From Gemmatimonadales bacterium (GTDB lineage Bacteria > Gemmatimonadota > Gemmatimonadetes > Palauibacterales > Palauibacteraceae): 64,000 bases of DNA. Where the stretch lies: the NCBI GenBank assembly GCA_009840115.1, contig VXOJ01000063.1, positions 1 through 64,000 on the forward strand, in the 5' to 3' direction. Both the position numbers and the translations under genes were made by a program. The notes under the pieces are model-generated. The model did not search any database. It was not told the DNA's origin and saw only the letters and a list, made by a program, of their open reading frames with translations. Numbering within the stretch: position 1 is the stretch's first letter; each line of letters starts with the position of its first letter. This document shows, piece after piece, positions 8,437-16,507 of this stretch.

Positions 8437-9801
8437 CTACGTTGAGGAAGCCCCGATGGTCACGCCCAGCACGTCCCGCAGCAGCCACCAGGCGCCGACG
8501 GCGAGGATCGCGGCGGGGATGACGAAGCGGAGCCAGTAGTAGAGCCAGAGGGTGGGCACGCGCCGCCCGCGGGGCCCATCCTCGCCCGCCGCCAGTTGTC
8601 GCAGCACCTCGGAGCGGTCCAGAGCCCACCCCACGGCGACGACCGAGAGCAGCGCGCCGAGGGTCTGGAAACCCGATCCGAAGGTCAGATCCCACGGCGT
8701 GAACACGTTCATGTTGATCATCGGGGGCAGCGCGAACGCGAATACGACCACGGTCGTCAGGGTGACGGCGCGCGAGCGGGGGATCCCGGTGTTGTCGGTG
8801 ACTCCGGCCACCAGTACCTCCAGCGCCGCCACGTCCGACAGGTAGGCGCCCCCGAACAGCGCCAGGAAGAAGAGCGTCCCGAACACGGCCCCGGCCGGAA
8901 TCTGTCCGAACACTTCGGGCAGCGTGACGAAGAGGAGACCGGGACCGCTCGCCGGTTCGAGTCCGAACGCGAACACGGCGGGGAAGATGACGAGCCCCGC
9001 CAGGAGTCCGGCGCAGAGGTCGCCGCCCGCGGTGAAGACCGCGTTGCCGCGCAGGGGGTCGTTGCGGTTCAGGTAGGAGCCGTACACGACCATGAACGTT
9101 CCGCCGAGCGACAGGCTGAAGATCGCCTGGCCCAGCGCCCCGAGCATGACGGGCGGCGTGAGCGCGCCGGGATCGAAGGCGCCGAGGTACCAGCGGAGAC
9201 CCTCTCCCGCCCCGGGAAGCGTGAGCGAGCGGGCGATGAGGATGACGAGTCCCGCGAGGAGCGCCGGAACGATGAGGCGGCTCGCCTTCTCGATCCCGCC
9301 CCGGAGGCCGCGCCGCAGCACCGCGGCGCAGGTGAGGAGGACCACGCCGGTGCAGGCGCACTGCAGGAGGAAGGAACGGAGGGAGAACCCCTCGTCCGGC
9401 GGCAGGATCGCGGCGGCGTCGATCTCGACCCCGATGCCGGCGAGCAGCCCGGCCAGGGCGTGGTACAGCACCCAGCCGAGCGCGTTCGAGTAGTAGCCGG
9501 TGGCGGCGGTGACGCCGACGAAGAAGATCCAGCCGAGGGCGCGGCCGAAGGGGAGGCCGGCCGTCTCGAACGCGCCGACCGGGCCGCGGCGGGTGTGCCG
9601 GCCCAGGGTCCATTCCGCCATGAGCGCGGGAACGCCGATCAGCACCACGGCCAGCACGTAGAAGGCCACGAAGGGCGCCCCGCCGAACTCGCCGACCATG
9701 TACGGGAAGCGCCACACGTTCCCGAGACCGACGGCGACGCCGATCATCGTGGCCACGAGCCCGAAGCGGGAGCCGAACGTCTCGCGTCTGTCTCGTTCCA
9801 T
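8437..9801 (-). CDS. Sodium-dependent amino-acid/neurotransmitter symporter (NSS/SNF family)
   Basis: A 454-residue membrane protein with 11-12 hydrophobic helices. The N-terminal signature ATMIGVAVGLGNVWRFPYMV is the NSS helix 1 that binds sodium and substrate (compare LeuT). The FSLSLGGTFMVVYGSYL segment corresponds to helix 6. It is expected to import an amino acid with sodium. It converges on the TolC gene (14 bp apart) and diverges from the YkvI-like gene, so the spacer 9802-9922 must hold both promoters. The ligand is not predictable from sequence. Confidence 0.93.
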   Translation of the reverse strand: MERDRRETFGSRFGLVATMIGVAVGLGNVWRFPYMVGEFGGAPFVAFYVLAVVLIGVPALMAEWTLGRHTRRGPVGAFETAGLPFGRALGWIFFVGVTAATGYYSNALGWVLYHALAGLLAGIGVEIDAAAILPPDEGFSLRSFLLQCACTGVVLLTCAAVLRRGLRGGIEKASRLIVPALLAGLVILIARSLTLPGAGEGLRWYLGAFDPGALTPPVMLGALGQAIFSLSLGGTFMVVYGSYLNRNDPLRGNAVFTAGGDLCAGLLAGLVIFPAVFAFGLEPASGPGLLFVTLPEVFGQIPAGAVFGTLFFLALFGGAYLSDVAALEVLVAGVTDNTGIPRSRAVTLTTVVVFAFALPPMINMNVFTPWDLTFGSGFQTLGALLSVVAVGWALDRSEVLRQLAAGEDGPRGRRVPTLWLYYWLRFVIPAAILAVGAWWLLRDVLGVTIGASST

Positions 9802-9922
9802 CCCCGGCCTCTAGCTTGGCGGGTCGCATGTGGCCGCCGGCAACCGGCGCCCCGGTCGGCTCGCCCCTCGCTGACGGGCGAAACCTTGGGGCAGGGGCCG
9901 GCCGAGAGAAAGGGACGCCAGC

Positions 9923-11050
9923 GTGAAAGCTCCCTGGTTCCGCCGCTATCTGCTGCCGGGGCTCGTTTTCCAGTCGGCCGTCATCGCGGGCGGATACGGC
10001 ACGGGGCGGGAGAACGTCGAGTTCTTCCTCTCCATCGGCCCCACGCCCGGCCTGTGGGCGATGGCGCTCTCGACCGCCATCTGGAGCGCGGTGTGCGCCG
10101 TCACGTTCGAACTCGCGCGGCAGTCCCGCAGCTACGAGTACCGCAACTTCTTCAAGCGGCTGCTCGGTCCGTCCTGGGTCCTGTTCGAGGTCACGTACGT
10201 GCTGCTGACGCTCCTCGTACTGGCCGTCATCGGGGCGGCGGCGGGCACGATTGCGAACGAGACGTTCGGCCTCCCGTACGCGCTGGGCGTCATCGTGGCG
10301 TTGGGGGCGGTCGCGCTGCTCCTCTTCTACGGCAGCGTGGCGATCGAGCGCTTCTTCGCCGGCTGGTCATTCGCGCTCTACGCAGTGTTCGTAGCGCTCG
10401 TCGTGTGGTCGCTGGTGCGCTTCGGGTCCACGCTGGGCCCGAGCTTTGCCGCCAGCAGCCTCAACAGCGACTGGCTCGTGAAGGGGGTCCAGTACGGCGG
10501 CTACAACCTCTCGGCGGCCGCCGTGGCGCTGTTCACCGTGCGCCACATCCGGACCCGCAAGCAGGCCGTGTGGGCCGGCCTGCTCGCCGGCATCATCGGG
10601 ATGCTGCCGGCGTTCTTCTTCTACCTCGCGATGGTGCCGCACTACCCCGCGATCGTCGGCGCGGCCAACCCCTCGAACTTCATCCTCGGAGCGCTCGGGT
10701 CGACGACGTTCCAGGTCGCGTACGCGATCATCCTCTTCGGCACCCTGATCGAGACCGGGACGGGGATGATCCACGCGGTGAACGAGCGGCTCGCCGTCAC
10801 GCGGCGCGAGCGGGGCGCGGGAATGCCGAGCTGGGCGAGGCCGGTGGTCGCGGCGGTCTTCCTCGGGGTCGCGCTGTCCCTCACGCCTCTCGGCCTCATC
10901 GACCTCATCCGGCAGGGGTACGGGACGATCACCTGGGGGTTCATCGTCTACTACGTCCTGCCCGTTCTCACCATCGGCGCGTGGCTCGCGTTCCGGAAGC
11001 GGGGAGCAACGGGAACCGCCGGGACAGCCGGAGGGAGTGAGGGGACGTGA
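9923..11050 (+). CDS. YkvI-like multi-spanning membrane protein (probable transporter)
   Basis: A 375-residue inner-membrane protein with about ten helices and an LPGLVFQSAVIAGGYGTGRE start typical of the YkvI family, distant relatives of APC-type transporters. The GGYGTGRE motif in helix 1 is the kind of unwound glycine segment that binds substrate in that fold. Its stop overlaps the DAACS transporter start (GTGA at 11047-11050), and that gene in turn overlaps queF, so the three form one coupled operon. An AAAGGGA ribosome site precedes the GTG/ATG region. The substrate is unknown; in Bacillus subtilis ykvI lies next to queuosine genes (recalled, not checked here). Confidence 0.75.
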   Translation: MKAPWFRRYLLPGLVFQSAVIAGGYGTGRENVEFFLSIGPTPGLWAMALSTAIWSAVCAVTFELARQSRSYEYRNFFKRLLGPSWVLFEVTYVLLTLLVLAVIGAAAGTIANETFGLPYALGVIVALGAVALLLFYGSVAIERFFAGWSFALYAVFVALVVWSLVRFGSTLGPSFAASSLNSDWLVKGVQYGGYNLSAAAVALFTVRHIRTRKQAVWAGLLAGIIGMLPAFFFYLAMVPHYPAIVGAANPSNFILGALGSTTFQVAYAIILFGTLIETGTGMIHAVNERLAVTRRERGAGMPSWARPVVAAVFLGVALSLTPLGLIDLIRQGYGTITWGFIVYYVLPVLTIGAWLAFRKRGATGTAGTAGGSEGT

Positions 11051-12279
11051 ACACCCGCGCGATTCTCATCGGCCTCGTGCTCGGACTGGGGCTCGGCGTC
11101 GCCGCCTCCGCCACCGGATCTCCCGCGCTCCTGCGGGCGGCCGAGGCCGCCGCGCCGCTCGGGCAGGTCTTCCTGCGCGCGATCCAGATGGTCGTGATCC
11201 CGCTCGTGGCCGCGGTCGTGTTCGTCGGCGTGGGGCGGATCGGGAACCTGCGCAAACTGGGGCGGATCGGCGGCCTCTCCGTCGGCTTCTTCTGGGTCAC
11301 GACGCTGCCGGCGATCCTCATCGGGATGGGCGTGATGGGTTTCGCGCTCACGTTCACGGCGCCGGTGCCGCCGCCGACCCCGACCACGGAACTGAACACG
11401 GCGAACCCGGGCGTGATCGACTTCCTCGTGAACCTCGTGCCGAGGAACCCGATACAGGCCGCGGCGGACGGGTCGCTGCTCTCGATCCTCATCTTCACCG
11501 TCCTTCTCGCGGCGGCCACGACCACGCTGCCAGCCGAGAAGCGGGAGACGCTCACGTCCTTCGCGGAGTCGGTGGGCGATGCCCTCATCAAGCTGATGAA
11601 CTGGGTTCTGTGGACGGCGCCCGTGGGCGTGTTCGGCCTCGCGGCGCCGGTGGTGGCGCGCACGGGGCTGGCACTGCTCCAGAACCTCGCCGTCTTCATC
11701 CTGGCGGTCGTCGTGGGCCTCTTCATCCTGAAGGGTTTCATCCTTCTTCCGATCGTCCGCTTCGTGGGCGGCATGCGGGCGGGGCGCTTCATCCGCGGCA
11801 CGGTGGGGACGTACACGGTGGGCTTCACCACGACGACGTCGGTGGGCACGCTGCCGATGATGCTGCAGGAGGCGGAGAAGCTCGGGCTCCGGCAGGACCG
11901 CTACCGGCTCATCCTGCCGCTGGCGGCCTCGATCAACCGGCCGGGGAGCGCCCTCTTCCAGAGCGCCTCGCTGGTCTTCCTCGCCGCGATGTACGGGGTC
12001 CCGCTCGATGCGGGGCTGATCGCGGCGGCGGTCCTCGCGATCTTCCTCGCCGCCATGACGGTGGCGCCGGTACCGAGCGCGAGCATCGTGTCGATGGTGC
12101 CCGCGCTCGACGTGGTGGGGGTGCCGCTGGCCGGACTCGGGATCCTGCTCGGGATCGACCGCGTGCCCGATGTCTTCCGCTCGGCGACGAACGTCATCGG
12201 CCACATGGCCGCCGCCACGACCGTCGATGCGATGACGCAGAACGATGAAGAGGTGGACGAAGGGACGGAGGACGGATGA
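11047..12279 (+). CDS. Dicarboxylate/amino acid:cation symporter (DAACS, GltP/GltPh family)
   Basis: A 410-residue transporter of the glutamate/aspartate symporter fold. Seen are the scaffold helices (FLRAIQMVVIPLVAAVVF), the transport-domain hairpin 1 region with its TTSVGTLPMMLQ serine/threonine-rich turn, the SINRPGSALFQSASLVFLA segment corresponding to the usual NMDGT-type helix 7 motif, and the final VPSASIVSMVPAL hairpin 2. The NMDGT motif is altered to SINRPGSAL, which suggests a changed substrate or cation site. GTG start overlapping the previous stop; ATGA overlap with queF downstream. Confidence 0.88.
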   Translation: MNTRAILIGLVLGLGLGVAASATGSPALLRAAEAAAPLGQVFLRAIQMVVIPLVAAVVFVGVGRIGNLRKLGRIGGLSVGFFWVTTLPAILIGMGVMGFALTFTAPVPPPTPTTELNTANPGVIDFLVNLVPRNPIQAAADGSLLSILIFTVLLAAATTTLPAEKRETLTSFAESVGDALIKLMNWVLWTAPVGVFGLAAPVVARTGLALLQNLAVFILAVVVGLFILKGFILLPIVRFVGGMRAGRFIRGTVGTYTVGFTTTTSVGTLPMMLQEAEKLGLRQDRYRLILPLAASINRPGSALFQSASLVFLAAMYGVPLDAGLIAAAVLAIFLAAMTVAPVPSASIVSMVPALDVVGVPLAGLGILLGIDRVPDVFRSATNVIGHMAAATTVDAMTQNDEEVDEGTEDG

Positions 12280-12680
12280 CGAGACTCCCCGCCGCGGGTC
12301 CGCTGCCGCGGCCCCGGGACCCGGAAGAGGGACGCGAGACGCTGCGCGCGGAGGCGATCCCGGCGGCGGACGTCCAGCGCGTCCGGCTGCGGGCACTGGA
12401 GTTCACGTCGCTGTGCCCGAAGACGGGCCAGCCGGACTTCGGGCGGGTGACGATCGACTACGAGCCGCGCGACCGCTGCCTGGAGTCGAAGGCGCTCAAG
12501 TTCTACCTGTGGTCCTTCCGGGACGAGGGCGAGTTCTGCGAGACGCTCGCGGCCCGGATCGCCGACGACGTGGTCTACGCCGTGGCGCCGCGCCGGGTGC
12601 GCGTCGAGGTGGAACAGAACGTGCGCGGCGGCATCGAAATCGTCGCGACGGCGGAGCGCGGGGAGGCTGCCGCCGACTGA
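12276..12680 (+). CDS. queF: NADPH-dependent 7-cyano-7-deazaguanine reductase (preQ0 reductase)
   Basis: A 134-residue unimodular QueF, which reduces the nitrile preQ0 to preQ1 in queuosine synthesis. The nucleophile is in TSLCPKTGQPDFG (Cys47, with Asp54 as the conserved Asp), and the NADPH-binding signature ESKALKFYLWSFR follows. Where the well-studied Bacillus enzyme has F-H-E after this motif, this protein has F-C-E (EFCETL), so the usual His is replaced by Cys while Glu is kept. It is coupled to the upstream transporter by an ATGA overlap. No other queuosine gene is in the window. Confidence 0.92.
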   Translation: MTRLPAAGPLPRPRDPEEGRETLRAEAIPAADVQRVRLRALEFTSLCPKTGQPDFGRVTIDYEPRDRCLESKALKFYLWSFRDEGEFCETLAARIADDVVYAVAPRRVRVEVEQNVRGGIEIVATAERGEAAAD

Positions 12681-12701
12681 AGCTTCCGCCCTCTCCGCGA
12701 G

Positions 12702-14270
12702 CTAGGGCGCCCGGCGGATCGCGCGGCCGGGGCGGGCGCCGGTCGGCTCGCCGGCGGACCAGGTCTCCACGCCGCCGAGCCACACGCTCTCCACGCCCTC
12801 CGCCTGCCGAGTCCCGTTGTCGAACGTCGACCGGTCCACCACGCGCTCCGGGTCGAAGATCACGAGGTCCGCTCGGGCCCCGGCGCGCAGCACGCCCCGG
12901 TCGTCCAGCCCGAGCCGCCGCGCCGGCATCGAGGTCGCGCGCCGCACCGCCCGCTCCAGCGTCAGGATGCCGCGCTCCCGCACGTAGTGGCCCAGCACGC
13001 GCGGGAAGGTGCCCGCCCCGCGCGGGTGCGCGCTCCGCACCCCGCCGTCGCTCGACGTCATCACCCACTCCGAAGCCATGAACGCGTCGACGTCCCCCTC
13101 GTTCATCGTGTGGCCGATGAGCCCCGAGCCCCCGTTCTCCATGATCCACATGTAGGCCTCGACCTCCGTCATCCCCCTGCGCCGGGCGATCTCGTCGAGC
13201 CGCAGTCCGTTCAGTTCGGGCTCGGACCAGAAGGCGACGATCTGCAGCCGGTTCCCGCCGCCCGCCGCGGCGATCCCTTTCGCCACGGAATCGGGGTTCG
13301 AGAACATCCTCGAACGGACGACGATCGCGAGCCCGGATTGCCAGGCCTGGTAGGGGTACTGGTCCGCCGTCACGTCGAGCCCCGCCTCGTTGGCCCGCCG
13401 GATCCGCTCCAGCACCTCGGGCGCCCTTCCCCACACGGAGGCGTTGCCCGCCTTGATGTGCGAGATCTGCACGGGGAGGCCCGCTTCGCGCCCGATGCGG
13501 ATGGCCTCGTCGACCGCCTCCAGGAGCCCCCCCTCCTCGTCGCGCATGTGGGTCATGTAGAAACCGCCGTGGCCGGCGGAGGCCCGCGCGAGGGCGATCA
13601 ACTCCCCCGTGGAGGAATAGAAGCCGGGGTCGTACTCGAGGCCGCTCGAGAGGCCGAACGCGCCCTCGGTCATCCCGCGCTCGACGCGCACCGTCATGTC
13701 CGCGATCTCGGCGTCGGTGGCGGTGCGCCGGAAATCCTCATCCATCACGAGACTGCGCACGGTCCCGTGTCCGACGAGCGTCGCGACATCCACCGTGGGC
13801 CGGAGTTCGTCGATGCGCCCGAGGTAGTCGGAGATCGGCCACGGCGAGGAGCCGTCCGCCCCGACCACGATTGTCGTGATCCCCTGCGCGAGCTGGGTCG
13901 TGGCAAGCGGGAAGTCGAACAGGCGGGTCGTGGAGTGGTTGTGGATGTCGATGAAGCCCGGGGCGAGGACGAGACCCGTGAGGTCGCGCCGTTCCGCGTC
14001 GGGCGGAGCCTCGATGGAGCCCGGGGCGCCGAGCGCCGCGATGGTTCCGCCCTCGATGAGCAGGTCGCCGACGTAGCCGGGCGCCCCCGTCCCGTCGACG
14101 AGCGTCGCGTTCGTGAACAGGACGGTGGCCGGTTCTTCCGTCGCGCCCACGGCCGCCTGCGCGGCGACCCGTTCCGGAGCGCCGGCGCCGACCGCGATCC
14201 CCGGGATCAGCACCGACAGGAGGCGGACGCTGCGCCCGCCGTGGCGTGCGCGTTTCGTTCGTTCGGACAT
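12702..14270 (-). CDS. Exported N-acyl-D-amino-acid deacylase (D-aminoacylase family amidohydrolase)
   Basis: A 522-residue amidohydrolase with a signal-like N terminus (LLSVLIPGIAVGAGAPERV...). The metal-binding motif FIDIHNHSTT comes at about residue 108, then GLSSGLEYDPGFYSST and the THMRDEEG segment, the ISHIKAGN motif with the bridging His, and MTSSDGG with the catalytic Asp. This order is characteristic of D-aminoacylases, which release D-amino acids from N-acyl forms. It fits the peptide and D-amino-acid theme of the window. The upstream spacer has a 10-bp direct repeat (14291-14300, 14305-14314) shared with the divergent ompH-like gene. Confidence 0.88.
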   Translation of the reverse strand: MSERTKRARHGGRSVRLLSVLIPGIAVGAGAPERVAAQAAVGATEEPATVLFTNATLVDGTGAPGYVGDLLIEGGTIAALGAPGSIEAPPDAERRDLTGLVLAPGFIDIHNHSTTRLFDFPLATTQLAQGITTIVVGADGSSPWPISDYLGRIDELRPTVDVATLVGHGTVRSLVMDEDFRRTATDAEIADMTVRVERGMTEGAFGLSSGLEYDPGFYSSTGELIALARASAGHGGFYMTHMRDEEGGLLEAVDEAIRIGREAGLPVQISHIKAGNASVWGRAPEVLERIRRANEAGLDVTADQYPYQAWQSGLAIVVRSRMFSNPDSVAKGIAAAGGGNRLQIVAFWSEPELNGLRLDEIARRRGMTEVEAYMWIMENGGSGLIGHTMNEGDVDAFMASEWVMTSSDGGVRSAHPRGAGTFPRVLGHYVRERGILTLERAVRRATSMPARRLGLDDRGVLRAGARADLVIFDPERVVDRSTFDNGTRQAEGVESVWLGGVETWSAGEPTGARPGRAIRRAP

Positions 14271-14290
14271 ATCGCGTTACTTTCGTGTTT

Positions 14291-14314
14291 CCGTGACGAT
14301 CAACCCGTGACGAT
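14291..14314. repeat. 10-bp direct repeat in a divergent promoter region
   Basis: CCGTGACGAT occurs at 14291-14300 and again at 14305-14314 (14-bp period) in the 111-bp spacer between the D-aminoacylase and the OmpH-like gene. Such spacing could seat a dimeric regulator on one face of the helix; this is inference only. Confidence 0.35.
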
Positions 14315-14381
14315 GTACCCGGGCGCGGTCCCCATGATTGGACCGGCTCGGACGTCGGCAGGTTCCAATAGAGGGACAACG

Positions 14382-14939
14382 ATGAAAAGATACGCACGTC
14401 TTCCGCTTTCGTCCGCCGCCCTGCTCCTGGCGCTGGCGCCGGCGACGCTGGCGGGACAGGCCGAGGGCCAGGCCGCCGACACGCCGCTCAGCATCGGCGT
14501 CATCGATCTGGACGCCGCCGCGTTCGGCTCGCCGGCGGGTCAGGCGCTCGCGCAGCAACTGACGGACTTCCAGCAGGAACTCGCCGCCGAGCTACAGGTG
14601 CGCCAGGAGGCAGTGCGCGCGATCGAGCTACGCGTGGCCGAGGCCGACAGCCTGACGGTCGATGAGCAGCGGGTGCTCGAACGCGAGTATCAGGACGCGC
14701 TGACGGCCTTCCAGCGCTACCAGCAGGACAAGCAGGAGGAAGCCACCGCGCTGCAGAACGACGGACGCGAGCGGATCCGCGCGGAACTCGCGCCGGTGAT
14801 CGAGGCGATCCAGGCGGAGCTGGGGTACGACCTGATCCTGAACGCGACGAGCCCCATCATCATCCTGTTCAGCGAACGCGTCGACATCACCCCCCTCGTC
14901 ATCGACCGCCTCGCCGCGGAGCCCCCCGGCGGTTCATAA
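14382..14939 (+). CDS. OmpH/Skp family periplasmic chaperone
   Basis: A 185-residue exported protein. The signal peptide (LPLSSAALLLALAPATLAGQ) is followed by IGVIDLDAAAFGSPAGQAL, the conserved first strand of the Skp/OmpH trimer core, a long Gln/Glu/Ala-rich coiled coil, and the returning strand LGYDLILNATSPIIILFSE. Family members hold unfolded outer-membrane proteins in the periplasm. The ATG at 14382 is preceded by GAGGG. It stands alone; the usual neighbours (bamA, lpxD) are not here. Confidence 0.85.
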   Translation: MKRYARLPLSSAALLLALAPATLAGQAEGQAADTPLSIGVIDLDAAAFGSPAGQALAQQLTDFQQELAAELQVRQEAVRAIELRVAEADSLTVDEQRVLEREYQDALTAFQRYQQDKQEEATALQNDGRERIRAELAPVIEAIQAELGYDLILNATSPIIILFSERVDITPLVIDRLAAEPPGGS

Positions 14940-14977
14940 CCCGCGTCCGGCCTGCGACGCCGGGTGGGCCTCGCCGG

Positions 14978-15778
14978 TCAGCCCTCGGGACGCAGCATGC
15001 CCAGCAGGTCGGCCCGTGCGGGCACGTCGCCGCTCTCAAGGAAGGGGCGGACGTCCGCCTCGACCGCTTTCCACTCCACGCCCGCAACCCTCGCCGCGAC
15101 GGCCTGGCGCCACGTGTCCTCCGTGAGCGCCGGCGCAGCGGGGTCCGTCTGGCGGCGGGCCGCGTTCAGGAGATCCAGGTTCGGGTGTGGCCACGCGGGA
15201 TCGCTCAGGTACCAGGCGAGATCGTAGATGTCCCTCCCCTTCAGCCACGGTCGGTGGAGCACGGCGTGCAGCTTGCCGGCCAGCAGTGACGCCCGGTCGT
15301 GGTGATGGATCCGCAGTGACACGTGTCGCCGTACAAGGCGCGTCTCGGTCACGGCGCCCGCGGGCGGGCGGGTGTCGGCCTCGAGCTTGATCCGGAGCGT
15401 TTCGTCGCGGTGGCTCGACAGGCCGAGCTCGTGGGGGAGTCCCTTGAAACGGAACCATCCGGCGTGGACGGCGCCGTCATCGCGCAGCGAAGCCGTCGCG
15501 CCGTAGCCCTCTCGCCGGAACTGCGCCGTGATGGATGTCAGCCAGCGGCGCGGATCGTAGCGCTCGCGCGACCCCTCGAGGGCGAAGTCGAGATCCTCGG
15601 AGTATCTCGGCAACCTGTAAAGGAAGCGCAGCGCCGTCCCGCCCTGGAACGCCAGCGGCGACATGGCACCGGCCCTCTGCAGACCCTCCAGGATTCGAGC
15701 CTGCAGGTACTCCCGCATCGCGTTGCGTCCGGCGTGCGGATCGAGACCCCGGATCAACTCCCGGAGATGGTCCTTCAC
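14978..15778 (-). CDS. abiEii: AbiEii/AbiGii-type nucleotidyltransferase toxin (type IV toxin-antitoxin)
   Basis: A 266-residue protein with the nucleotidyltransferase signature of AbiEii toxins: FQGGTALRFLYRLPRYSEDLDF (Gly47-Gly48-Thr49 and the Asp63/Asp65 metal pair). Conserved AGKLHAVLHR and KGRDIYDLAWYL motifs follow. By family knowledge AbiEii blocks growth by modifying nucleic acid targets and is opposed by AbiEi. The GTG start (15776-15778) overlaps the antitoxin stop as GTGA, the normal coupled order. Confidence 0.88.
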   Translation of the reverse strand: MKDHLRELIRGLDPHAGRNAMREYLQARILEGLQRAGAMSPLAFQGGTALRFLYRLPRYSEDLDFALEGSRERYDPRRWLTSITAQFRREGYGATASLRDDGAVHAGWFRFKGLPHELGLSSHRDETLRIKLEADTRPPAGAVTETRLVRRHVSLRIHHHDRASLLAGKLHAVLHRPWLKGRDIYDLAWYLSDPAWPHPNLDLLNAARRQTDPAAPALTEDTWRQAVAARVAGVEWKAVEADVRPFLESGDVPARADLLGMLRPEG

Positions 15779-16422
15779 GGGACGGGCAGAGGTTCGTACG
15801 CCGAAGCGGGATCGCTCGCGCGGCGGATGACGTGGGCCGCCGCGCGGGCCAGCTTCGGACTCCCGGTGGCGGCCGCCGCCGCTCGCAGGTGCGCGGGCGA
15901 GAGTTGCTCGAAGTCCAGACGCAACTCGTCGATCCAGGCCGGGGCATCGCCGCCCGGCTGCAGATGCGCCAAATCGAGGAAGGCCTTCTCGGGGCGGGCG
16001 ACGAACGCGCTCTGTCCGTCGACCAGACCCACGAGTCGATAGCCCGTTCGCAGCGCCGGCTTGACGTAGCGGAAGGAGAACCGCCCCAGCGGCGTCTCCC
16101 TCACGTGGGGACGCGCGGGACCGCAGCTGGTGACCTCCGGGACGTATTCCGGGACCGCGTTCGCGAAGGCGAGCGCCGACAGCCCGCTCACGTACGAGCC
16201 GGGCGAGAGCCGGTTGGCGACGAGGAAGGGATGCGGCTTCACTTTCCGGTACGGAGGCGCCAGCGCGAACAACCCGCGCCGGAGCCGCAGCAGCTTGCCG
16301 GCGGCGCACCAACGGCTGAGCTGCGCCTCCAGACCCGGCTCCGGAGCCCGCCCGCTGCGGAGGAACCCGGTCTCGAACACGGGCTCATCCGCGACGATTT
16401 CCAGCAGTTCTGCAAACTTCAT
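15775..16422 (-). CDS. abiEi: AbiEi-family antitoxin and autorepressor
   Basis: A 215-residue protein with an N-terminal winged-helix region (LSRWCAAGKLLRLRRGLFAL) and a C-terminal AbiEi domain (YVSGLSALAFANAVPEYVP, PEKAFLDLAHL). In characterised systems AbiEi represses its own promoter through inverted repeats and neutralises AbiEii without direct toxin binding (type IV). Here the start codon itself lies in an inverted repeat (16418-16424 with 16454-16461), which fits autoregulation. The upstream 60 bp are clearly richer in A and T than the neighbouring genes, compatible with acquisition of the cassette. Confidence 0.85.
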   Translation of the reverse strand: MKFAELLEIVADEPVFETGFLRSGRAPEPGLEAQLSRWCAAGKLLRLRRGLFALAPPYRKVKPHPFLVANRLSPGSYVSGLSALAFANAVPEYVPEVTSCGPARPHVRETPLGRFSFRYVKPALRTGYRLVGLVDGQSAFVARPEKAFLDLAHLQPGGDAPAWIDELRLDFEQLSPAHLRAAAAATGSPKLARAAAHVIRRASDPASAYEPLPVP

Positions 16423-16461
16423 GCAGTAAATGTGCGGTAATCAGCAAGTACACGCAATGAA
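16418..16461. promoter_or_regulatory. Inverted repeat at the abiE start, candidate AbiEi operator
   Basis: TTCATGC (16418-16424) and GCAATGAA (16454-16461) are inverted copies with one bulged base, 29 bp apart, in an A/T-rich stretch. The left arm includes the abiEi start codon. AbiEi antitoxins are known to bind inverted repeats in their own promoters; the match here is by position and symmetry only. Confidence 0.4.
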
Positions 16462-16507
16462 TATGACTGTCCCGCAACCCGGCTTGGAAGCCGGAAGAAG
16501 GAGTCGT

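Noticed and set aside
16480-16495. Hairpin CCGGCTT-GG-AAGCCGG as a terminator of the serine hydrolase
   Set aside because: A perfect palindrome, but its loop is only two bases and no T tract follows; it could be a protein site instead.
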